This document shows, one piece after another, positions 1-8,511 of a stretch of 64,000 bases of DNA (positions are counted from its first letter, which is position 1; every line of letters begins with the position of its first letter). The translations under genes and the position numbers were made by a program. The stretch lies in the NCBI GenBank assembly GCA_024114885.1, contig CP099419.1, forward strand, positions 4,278,001 through 4,342,000, read 5' to 3'. The DNA comes from Septoria linicola. Lineage: Eukaryota; Ascomycota; Dothideomycetes; Mycosphaerellales; Mycosphaerellaceae. Under the pieces are notes generated by a model. It did not search any database. It saw only the letters and a list, made by a program, of their open reading frames with translations, and was not told where the DNA came from.

Positions 1-2905
1 TTGCGTTTCGTTGGAGCCGGATATTGCTTCGATCACGAAGATCCCCGAGCCCGTCTTGCGCAACTATGATGATTGTAAGGGTTTGACTACGGAAGAGAAA
101 CTGGCCTGGATCGGCGCGCGAGAAACGACGCGGGAGGAGGATCTCTCTTATTGTCTGCTGGGCATCTTCAATGTGGCAATGCCTGTCATTTATGGCGAAG
201 GTGCAGACAGCGCTAGACAAAGGCTGCTCCGCAAGATATTCAAATTCTCTCAGCAACGCGATCAATTCAATAGGAAGGTCGTGAATTGGTTCTCGCCGCC
301 GGATCCCTGGGTCAACCATGCCTCAGCTCGAAGACGTCATGAGGACCAGACGGGGGCCTGGCTACTTGACTCGAAGCACTACCAACACTGGAAATCTAGT
401 AGCAGTGGCCACATATGGCTCTACGGAAAGCCAGGCTGTGGAAAGACAGTCCTGTGCTCAACAGTCATCGAAGACATCCGACCACGATATGAGAGTTCTA
501 CGAACGTAGGGCTTGGCATCTATTACTTCTCGTTTTCGGACAGTCAGAAGCAGTCATATGAGAATCTTCTGTTTTCGCTCGTCGTGCAATTGGGATGGAA
601 GGAACCTGCTCAGTCGACACTATTTCAGCTCTATGATAAACCTAATCGCAGCATTCCGCATGCTGAAGTCCTGGAAACTATCTTGACATCCGCCATAAAA
701 CAGTTCGACGAAGTGTTCTTGCTCTTGGATGCACTGGACGAGTGTGCGGAAGACAACGAGGAAAGACGTAATCTATTGGACTTCCTCGACAGGCTTGCTC
801 AGGCCAACAGTAATCTCAAGATCTTCGCAACCAGTCGTTTATCAATGGATATCAAAGCATCGATGGAGGTGCTAGGCGCCGCACCGTTTCATGTAGACGT
901 CCACGCAGTAAATGCCGATATACGCGACTACGTGAAAAACGAACTGTCGCGAGACAGAAAACTCAATGGATTAGACGATCGCATGAAGGCCATGATAAGA
1001 GACACGCTCGCACAAAAGGCAGAGGGCATGTAAGTTGAGCTTTTACATTGCACGAATGTTACTGATCAGCGACTTTTGTTGTGCAGGTTCAGATGGGCCA
1101 TCTGCCAGCTGCAAGAGCTGAAGAAGTTGAAATCTACCAAGCCAAAACGTCTTTCTGAAGCCCTAACGACCCTCCCTCGCACTCTTGACGAGACGTATGA
1201 GCGCATGCTCGTCAGGATCGAAGAAATGGATCGCACGGATGCCTTGACGGCTCTTCGCTGGTTGGCATTTAGTCATCGTCCGCTTACACTCGGTGAACTT
1301 GTAGACGCCAGTGTCACTGATCCGTCTGGCGAGGGTGAAGTAGACAGTGACAATCGAGGCGGTGTAGAGGATGTGCTTGCAATGCTCTCTGACCTGATCA
1401 TAGTGGATGGAGACAATGAACGTGCTAATACAGGCAAGAGAACATCAAGTGGCCATTCATCCGATGCACCTGGACACGACTCTTTGACGGCAAGGACTTA
1501 TGACGATGTCAGTGGAACCACTCGCGTGAGACTTGCGCACTTCTCTGTCAAGGAGTACTTGGTACGTTGGTGACACTCTCTCTTGTACAATTGCTACATT
1601 TGCAGTCAAGCTGACCCTCGCATGTCAACCAGGTTTCTGAGCGAATTCTCCACAGTAATGCTCAATACTTCCACCTTCGAGAAAGTCGAGAACATCATTA
1701 CATTGCTCAAAGCTGCTTGTCATATGGTTTGCACTACAGCACTAGTGCAGAAAGAACTGGTACACCCCGGGACTTTACGATCTTCCCTCTGCTCGAGTAT
1801 GCGGCACAATACTGGTCGTACCACTCCTCTCTACAAGATCCTGTCGAGATAGACCGGGAAAGTCGACTGCTAGCCTCCGACAAGCTGAGGAGAGAATGGC
1901 TTTTGGTACACCAACCTGATCTCAAAAGAGCCAGGCCATTTGAAGATGTCGAGGACATAGGATGCGCGCTGTATTATGCCGTGTACTTGAAGCTCGACGC
2001 CGTGGTTCATAAGCTGCTATCGAACGGTGCCGATCCCAATGCCACGGGGGGATGGTATGGCAATGCGTTGCAGGTTGCGGCACGGAAGGGCTACTTGAAC
2101 TTGGCTGAGACTCTCGTCCAGTCGGGAGCTAACCTCAACGCCCAGGCTGGCTTCTACGGAGACGCTCTGCAAGCGGCATCAAGAGGCGGCCACGAAAAGG
2201 TGTGTCTCTACCAGTATCTTATGTCAGATACATGTCTCCAAGCTAACGCATCTCAAGCTAGCTGAAATGCTGATCAACAGAGGGGCGAACGTCAACGCCC
2301 AAGGAGGCTTCTACGGGAATGCCTTACAAGCAGCAGCGGGTGAAGGACACTTGGAGACTGCCAAAATGCTGGTCAAGAAAGGTGCTGATATCAACGCTCA
2401 AGGCGGATTCTATGGCAACGCCTTGCGAGCCGCTCTGCTGGTCGATCACAAAACGCTAGCAGAAATGCTTATCCAGAGCGGCGCAGATCTAAGTGATCTA
2501 GGAAGTGAAGGTGACTACGTACTGCATGCGGCATCAAGTCAAGATTACGAGAATCTGGCAACGTTGCTGATCTACAGGCGCAGTGGGCAGAGCACACCCA
2601 GGAGCATCACCAATAATGTTTTGCAAGCCGCTTCCCGGGCAGGTCATGAGAAGCTTGTGGAGATGCTATTGGACAAAGGCGCTGATGTGAATGCACGAGG
2701 CGGCTACTATGGCAGTGCCTTGCAAGCTGCGGCGGGCGAAGGCCACAAGGGCGTAGCAGCAATGTTGATCGATAGGGGTGCTGATGTAAATGCTGGAGGG
2801 GGCTTCTTTGGGAATTCGTTGAAGGCGGCATTGCGTGAAGGTCATACCGAGTTAGCGGAGATGCTTGTCGACAAAGGTGCAGATGTTGACCTTGTCCAAG
2901 CATAG
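1..2905 (+). CDS. HET-NACHT-ankyrin (NLR-like) protein, 5' partial
   Basis: Exons <1-1029, 1087-1561, 1633-2199 and 2258-2905 give about 905 visible residues; the frame is open to the left edge, so the true start lies outside. The first visible segment (WIGARETTREEDLSYCLLG, then YGEGA) matches the end of fungal HET domains. A NACHT-type NTPase follows, with Walker A GKPGCGKT near nt 425-448 and Walker B FLLLDALDE near nt 716-742. After a winged-helix-like stretch (HFSVKEYLVSERI across intron 2) come about nine 33-residue ankyrin repeats to the C-terminus. Introns 1030-1086, 1562-1632 and 2200-2257 are GT..AG; joining them restores family motifs (EGMFRWAICQLQ; GGHEKLAEMLI). Known role of the family: STAND receptors in heterokaryon incompatibility or non-self recognition, ligand sensed by the repeats. 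The specific function here is unknown. Confidence 0.9.
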
Positions 2906-3223
2906 CGTGTAGCAGATGCAGATACCGGAATGCGATCGCGGGAAGTTCTATCCATGAGCGACTTGAGACTGAACATTGTTACTCCATTGTGAGCATGGTC
3001 ACGCTTGCGTAGACTTGGGGTCTTGCTGTTGGTGTTTCTGAAGCTTTCCTCGGCGACATGCAAACCAGTCAGCTTGTCAAACTACATGACTCCGCATTGC
3101 CAAAACTGTTCCTTCGAAATAGGCACACTCTTGCCTGCGTGGTAATAGAGATCCTCCATGACAGGAGCATATGCGCTCTATTGAAGGCATCTCAACATTT
3201 CTGGCCAGCTCGCTGGCTACATT
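2906..3223. other. intergenic, convergent 3' ends
   Basis: This stretch lies between the convergent ends of the ankyrin protein and the acetyltransferase. Base composition is ordinary. No coding frame, repeat or RNA gene was recognised; it probably holds both 3' UTRs. Confidence 0.5.
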
Positions 3224-3831
3224 TCATCCCTGCTTCTCTTCTTCCCAGCTGCGTGCCATTTGTATGCCAACGCACTTATATCCACATTTCATGTAGTATT
3301 CTGTTTTCTGAAACCCGCAATCGAGGATCGAACGTTGCACACCCTCCTTCACAGCAATGAAGTCCAGAGCCTTTACTACAGCTTTGCCTAAGCCCTGCTT
3401 TTGGTAGTCCTTGTGGATGCAGATCTCTTCAATGTGGCCGACTCTACCTAGACCCCAGATACTAGATAGCATTAGCACTGGGCGCTCAATGTTATCAAGT
3501 GGACCATGAGCGCTCACAATTTGCGCTCGACTATGAGGACTCCATTGCCTACTATCCGACCCTCGTGCTCAATCACGACGTTATAGAACCAACCTTCTCC
3601 CTTGGTTCTCATCCAATCGAAGTGCTCTAGGTACTGGTCATGGGTGATATCGCCGACCCATGTGAGGGCTTTCAGGTTTTCAAAATAGCCTTTATGGTAG
3701 TCATTCCTGTTGAGCGGACGAAGCGTGTAGCCAGGCTCTAGACTATCCTGGACAGACTGGTCGATGAGTGAGGGAGAGAAGAGCTCGTCGCTGTCGCTGG
3801 ACTGAGGTATGTATGGCAATGTTAGGGACAT
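3224..3831 (-). CDS. GNA1: glucosamine-6-phosphate N-acetyltransferase (GNAT)
   Basis: Two exons, complement of 3518-3831 and 3224-3461, encode 183 residues, close to fungal Gna1 size. The intron 3462-3517 (GTGAGC..CTAG, branch CTAAT) restores VERKFIWGLGRVGHIEEI, the central GNAT strand and helix. Acetyl-CoA binding motif QKQGLG and the C-terminal LDC, YYMKCGYK and GIQMA segments follow the Gna1 pattern. The ATG at 3829-3831 is chosen because the frame further upstream offers only GTG. In the family this cytosolic enzyme acetylates glucosamine-6-phosphate with acetyl-CoA, the second step toward UDP-GlcNAc for chitin and N-glycans. The N-terminus has about 25 acidic, Ser-rich residues ahead of the GNAT fold (YTLRPLNRNDY). 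Confidence 0.9.
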
Positions 3832-4446
3832 GTTTCCGTGAGCACTCACTGTAAACTCAATGAGACGGGAAGTGCGGGCAGCAGTCTGTTCTATACCAAG
3901 AACCGGTCAGGGAGCTCATGAGCTGATGCAGGTTCACGCGTCTGGAGGGGCTGGAGGGGCGCAGCAGATATAACATCAGGTGACAGGCACATCCTCGACG
4001 CGCGAGTGCAAGAAGCCAGTGAGCTTTCTCCCGATCACATCGTGATTGGGAGATCAGTATGTTGGCCTTGAAGAGGTTGTGCATGTTGGTGTGTGAGCCA
4101 GGCAATCTGGACAAGTCGCTCTCCCGCGCGTGGCAGACCACCGCACTGTCAAGTTGTGACAACACCTTGTCACCCGAGCCACCTTTTACCAAGTCAGTAC
4201 GATATGCAACCAAATATATCGAGCGCTCAATCGGATCAGGATATCCTCAAATCTGGTCCATTTGAACCACTCCTATAACTTACGAAATCGCTTGATCGTG
4301 CCTATGCCCATATGTGTGCTATACCCTAGCGTCAGCCTGTTGTGCCGCAACTTCTGACAACTCTGTCGAGCACGACGAGCACGAACAAATCTGTAGGACG
4401 CCATGATATACATCTCTCGCAAGGTGCTTGAGGACTAGATTGTGCA
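3832..4446. promoter_or_regulatory. divergent intergenic region (acetyltransferase / PI-PLC)
   Basis: A 615-bp region separates the divergently read starts of the acetyltransferase and the phosphodiesterase. It should carry both promoters. No specific operator, TATA box or RNA gene could be assigned, and short frames on both strands look non-coding. Confidence 0.4.
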
Positions 4447-5922
4447 ATGACCGAATTATTAGAGACGTTGACCTTGCGCAACCTGACCGGCAGCACTGCA
4501 GAGTTGACGCACATCGACTGTCTCGACACGTCCAACCTCGAAAGCCAACAACGTGACCGACTACTTGGCCCCGTACGAATACCGTGGAGATCTGCAAACA
4601 ATGACGGAGCAGACCCAAAGCCTGCAAAGGCTCAAGAGGGAAGGGCTGTCATAGCCGACAGGGAAGCGTACAATGGCGCACTCAAGCCCGGAAGGGAGGC
4701 TGTACATTTGGTCCTCGAAGCTTATGCAACAATGCATGTCAGGATACCAGCTGCGAGACTTCGGAGACTACGATTGGACCTCAAGAGTCACGATGGTTCG
4801 TCGTGGCACATCGAGCTGTCTGGCCCTGTAGGACATGCTGCAAAGATCACGTCAGACAACACAGACGTACCGTATACAGTCATCTATGATGGGTCAAGCA
4901 CTACCATCGCCATTTTCGATCAATACGATACCAGAAGGTGGATGCAAGTATTCACAGATGATACATCACTCTCCGCCCTGAGCATACCCGGAACGCACAA
5001 CTCGCCAACATGCTACCCAGCTCTACCCTCAGTCCGATGTCAGGAAGTGCCAGTTGCAACGCAGCTACTCGAAGGCGTCCGATATCTCGACATCAGGGTA
5101 CAATTAGACGATGTCAGCAAAGGAACGGCATCTCATGCCATGCAGCTTGTGCACGCTGTTTTCCCCATCTCATTCCATGGCCCCAAGCTATTCTCAGCAC
5201 TTATCAGCGACGTGTACGATTTTCTCGAGAAGCATCCTAGCGAGACCATCATCATGTCTCTCAAGCGAGAAGGGCGCGGAAGTGGTACGGACGCCTTGTT
5301 CGCCGAGCGGTTAGAGGAATACTACATGAACTCACGATACTGGCATACAGCATCCGGCATACCGAGCTTGGGCGAAGTACGAGGCAAAATTGTGGTGCTT
5401 CGTCGCTTCGAATTAGGCGCAACGTTCAGCAATAGGGCATTTGGTATTGACGCTACAAACTGGGCTGACAACCACACCAACCACCTTCACGGCGATATCC
5501 ACATTCAGGACTTCTACAATGTCACTAGTACTCGGGGCATCGCGAAGAAGGCGGACTTTGTGATGGAGCACCTTGCTCGGTCGAGGGCAGTCGTGCATTC
5601 GAAGGAGTTCAATGAAGCAGCTGTGGACAGTCGCCCACTTTTCATTAACCACCTATCAGCGAATAACTTCTGGACACCGGGTTGTTGGCCAGACAAGGTC
5701 GCTGCGAAAGTGAACCCTGCGGTGCTATCTTTCCTGTGCAAAGGGCATACAACGGTTCAAGCAGGACTCGGTATTCCGGATGGCGAGGTGCAAGGTGATG
5801 GTGGGCTAGGTGTAGTCGTATGCGATTGGGTAGGCGGAAGTGGAAACTGGGACCTGGTGCGAGCGATTATTGGGACGAATTCAAGGCTCCTAAGCGGGCA
5901 ACAGAAGCGTAGATATTCATAG
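4447..5922 (+). CDS. PI-PLC X-domain phosphodiesterase (PLC-like)
   Basis: Single-exon frame of 491 residues starting at ATG 4447. Residues about 85-160 look like a beta-rich N-terminal domain. Residues about 165-480 form the catalytic barrel of bacterial-type phosphatidylinositol-specific phospholipase C: SIPGTHNSPT holds the first catalytic His (about 184), RYLDIRV the Asp/Arg strand, LVHAVFPI the probable second His (about 236), and IIMSLKRE a conserved strand. No signal peptide or membrane segment is visible, so a cytosolic location is inferred. Family members cleave PI or related phosphodiesters; some fungal relatives are uncharacterised, so substrate is not assigned. Residues about 30-85 are low-conservation-looking and might include a mis-called start, but no intron signal forces a change. 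Confidence 0.85.
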   Translation: MTELLETLTLRNLTGSTAELTHIDCLDTSNLESQQRDRLLGPVRIPWRSANNDGADPKPAKAQEGRAVIADREAYNGALKPGREAVHLVLEAYATMHVRIPAARLRRLRLDLKSHDGSSWHIELSGPVGHAAKITSDNTDVPYTVIYDGSSTTIAIFDQYDTRRWMQVFTDDTSLSALSIPGTHNSPTCYPALPSVRCQEVPVATQLLEGVRYLDIRVQLDDVSKGTASHAMQLVHAVFPISFHGPKLFSALISDVYDFLEKHPSETIIMSLKREGRGSGTDALFAERLEEYYMNSRYWHTASGIPSLGEVRGKIVVLRRFELGATFSNRAFGIDATNWADNHTNHLHGDIHIQDFYNVTSTRGIAKKADFVMEHLARSRAVVHSKEFNEAAVDSRPLFINHLSANNFWTPGCWPDKVAAKVNPAVLSFLCKGHTTVQAGLGIPDGEVQGDGGLGVVVCDWVGGSGNWDLVRAIIGTNSRLLSGQQKRRYS

Positions 5923-6137
5923 TCCTTCGAACCCGAAGGGTTCTTCACAGTGTCTTTGAACCCTAGACGACGTTTCGGCAAAGCTTGCCGCATGTGGTCA
6001 TGGGATGTCTCCGCACTCCACCTCAACCGCATTGTACTCAATGCTACGCCCCTGTACTCAAGTATATGTCATCAGATATCTGACATATCTTCGATCCTGC
6101 ACTATCGTCCTTGCACGAACATCCCACAATAGCAAAA

Positions 6138-7032
6138 ATGCCACCCAAGAAAGACATCACTCAAGAATCCGGCCCACTCCATCTCCTCCGGCCATTCCTG
6201 TTACTATCCTACTCAGCCTACTACATCATCCCCACAATCATCGACCTCCTCCTCTCCTTCCACATCTCCGCTCTCCTCTCCTTCTCCCAATTCAAAGACC
6301 ACTGGTTCTCCAAATTCTGGGCCTTCTTCGGCCCCCGCTCTCGCGAGTACGCTGCCCCAGCCGTCCTCCCCCTCCTAGAAAAATCCGCCATAGGCGTATG
6401 CCTCGACATCGGCCCCGGCACAGGCCAATGGCTCTCTGTCTTCGGCCGCGCTGATAACCCCACTATTACCAAGATCTACGGCGTCGAGCCCAATCACGGG
6501 ATGCACAAAGCGCTTCGCGAAAGTGCGGTCAAAGCGGGGCTTGGCGATGTGTATGAGGTGATTGGGTGCGGGGCGCAGGAATTGGGGACGAAGGGAGGGA
6601 TTCAGCCGGGTTCGATTGACACGATTATTACGGTGCAGAGTTTGTGTTCGATTCCGACGCCAGAGGTGATTATCAAGGAGTTGTATCCGTTGTTGAAGCC
6701 CGGCGGGAAGTGGTTGATGTTTGAGCATGTCAAGACAAAGTATCAGGGGGATTTTGTGGCGTATTGGCAGAGTGAGTTTTGAATCGTTGTGATTGTGTTA
6801 TGATGCAAGTAAGCTATGCTAATCTTGTTGATCTTTCGCAGGACTGATCAATGTTATCTGGCCACACTTTTTTGGAGGTTGTGATATTTGCCGCCCGACC
6901 GATGAATGGCTGCTGCAAGCTGGAGAGTGGGAGCAGGTCGAGCTTCGTCCGGGTGCTGGCGAGGGTCGATATGATACTGTTCCGCATGTGATCGGTTCGC
7001 TGACGAAGAAGAAGTTCAAGAAGCTCAACTGA
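6138..7032 (+). CDS. membrane-anchored class I SAM methyltransferase (METTL7-like)
   Basis: Exons 6138-6771 and 6842-7032 encode 274 residues. The ATG at 6138 (context caaaaATGcc) is preferred, since the frame further upstream begins only at TTG. Residues about 19-50 form a hydrophobic N-terminal anchor. SAM-binding motif I is CLDIGPGTGQW (about 88-98), followed by an acidic GVEPN strand end and the motif LLKPGGKWLMFEH. Intron 6772-6841 (GTGAGT..CAG, branch CTAAT) restores YWQRLINVIWPHFFGGCDICRP, typical of the METTL7/UbiE-like group. The C-terminus is Lys-rich (TKKKFKKLN). Known relatives are lipid-droplet or ER-associated methyltransferases; the substrate here is unknown. The 5' part of the gene is strikingly pyrimidine-rich on the coding strand. 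Confidence 0.85.
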
Positions 7033-7155
7033 AAGGCTCTAGTGGTTGGAAGTGTGATTGAGACTGTGTTGGCCTGGTCTTCAGCAGATTGCAGAGGCGT
7101 TTTTGCGGCAGTGGGTGCTGATGATTTGTGGTCGTGTCGCGAATGGCTGCTGTGT

Positions 7156-8251
7156 TCAGTCCTTGACTGGTACAATGTGCAGATACACGCACCATTGCGC
7201 ATCTCCATATGTGTCAGGACAATTGAAGATATTGACGCGATCGATTGTCTTCACACCCATGTCTTCTTTGTGCTGTCCTAGCAGCCACGTAACGCCCTTT
7301 GCATTGGGCGAGCTCAGTGTGGCAAGGCCTTGTAGCTCCGTCATAGGATATGAAAGGCCTGGCCACTACGCAACATGGTCAGTATCGATTGCCAAATGGC
7401 TCAACTCTGAAAGCATAACTTACCTCACCAATCTGCTCAATCGATTTCCCTCCAGCAACCATCTTCAAATGCTCCTGCACCTCAGGGACAATAGTATTCC
7501 ACCTGAACATATGCTCAAGCTTTCTCAAACCTCCCTTTGCTCGATCATTGATCAGCTTCTTCCAGCTCAAGAACAACACATCGCTGACCTTAGCCAGCGG
7601 CGTCGACCTCTGTCCCTCCTGTACCTCCAAGCCAAACTTCTCAGCCATATACTCCGGCCCATAGCTCTGCGTAGCCACAACTGCCCCAGCATCCAAATGG
7701 ATCTCCGACGTGAATGTAGCATGGCTTGCAGGATACAGAACTTTCGAGTTATCATTTGCATCCCTAACATCGAATGAGTTACCTGCGCTCATTTGTGTCC
7801 AGCCACTGAATGGAATGCCCAAGTCCTGAAACGCTTTCGATAGGCCAAGGTCGGAGATGTAGTCGGAGTTTGGATGGTCGATGAACGAGGCTCGGTAGCC
7901 GTTCTTGATCAGGTCGTTGATGTCTTGGTAGGCGGAAGGTGCTGCAGAGCCTAGATCTCCTTTCATCATGCATTCGAGGCCTTGACCTTTCTTGACTGCT
8001 TGGCCTTTGGCGTCGAGCTGGGACAGGGGCTTGTTGAGCTGAGAGGAGTCGTAGCCGAGCCAGTCTGGAATGGCATCGTTGCCGGTAGTGGTTCGCACGG
8101 CTAGATAAGTATGTGGTTTGGTAGCGAGTATGGAGCGCGAGGCTTGAGAGGATGACAGAGTGTGGATGATGAGGATCAGAGCGATCAGAGCCGATGTGCC
8201 TGCAACAAGCATGGCTCGGACAGGTCCTAGCCTGTAGAGAGAGTAGCGCAT
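7156..8251 (-). CDS. unrecognised type II membrane protein
   Basis: Two exons, complement of 7424-8251 and 7156-7365, encode 345 residues. The ATG at 8249-8251 is the first in frame after a TTG-only upstream extension. A short basic N-terminus precedes one hydrophobic segment (about residues 12-31), so the remainder is probably lumenal or extracellular. Intron 7366-7423 (GTAAGT..GTAG, branch CTGAC) is placed because the first exon otherwise runs into a stop about 16 codons after the donor, and the second exon reads on smoothly for 70 codons. I see WLGYDSSQLN, LECMMKGDLG and GIPFSGWTQMSAGN as likely conserved blocks but recognise no family. The gene converges on the methyltransferase, 3' ends 123 bp apart. 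Confidence 0.75.
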
Positions 8252-8511
8252 TATGTATGTAGCGTGGCCGTGATACTGTGTAACCACCGATCTACGTGCT
8301 TCGACTCGATTGCTGTGTAACAAAAGATGTTTGTCGGAGCTCTGTGTCTCTGTTCGGAGTGTACGCCTGACGGGTGTAACAATTGGTCAAAGCTGTCGGG
8401 CAACGCAGGTTTCGGTTTTGCTTGGGGTGAACGCAAGTGAGGGCAGATTTGCTGATCTGAGCTATTGCATCTGAAGGGAACACGAACAAGAATAAAAACC
8501 CGTAGCTATTC

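Noticed and set aside
3857..4213. 118-codon - strand frame in the acetyltransferase / PI-PLC spacer
   Set aside because: No motif, unusual composition for a protein, and it overlaps frames in other phases; treated as promoter DNA.
7058..7777. 239-codon + strand frame opposite the type II membrane protein
   Set aside because: It is antisense to a gene with a convincing intron and start, begins with no ATG context, and has no recognisable domain.
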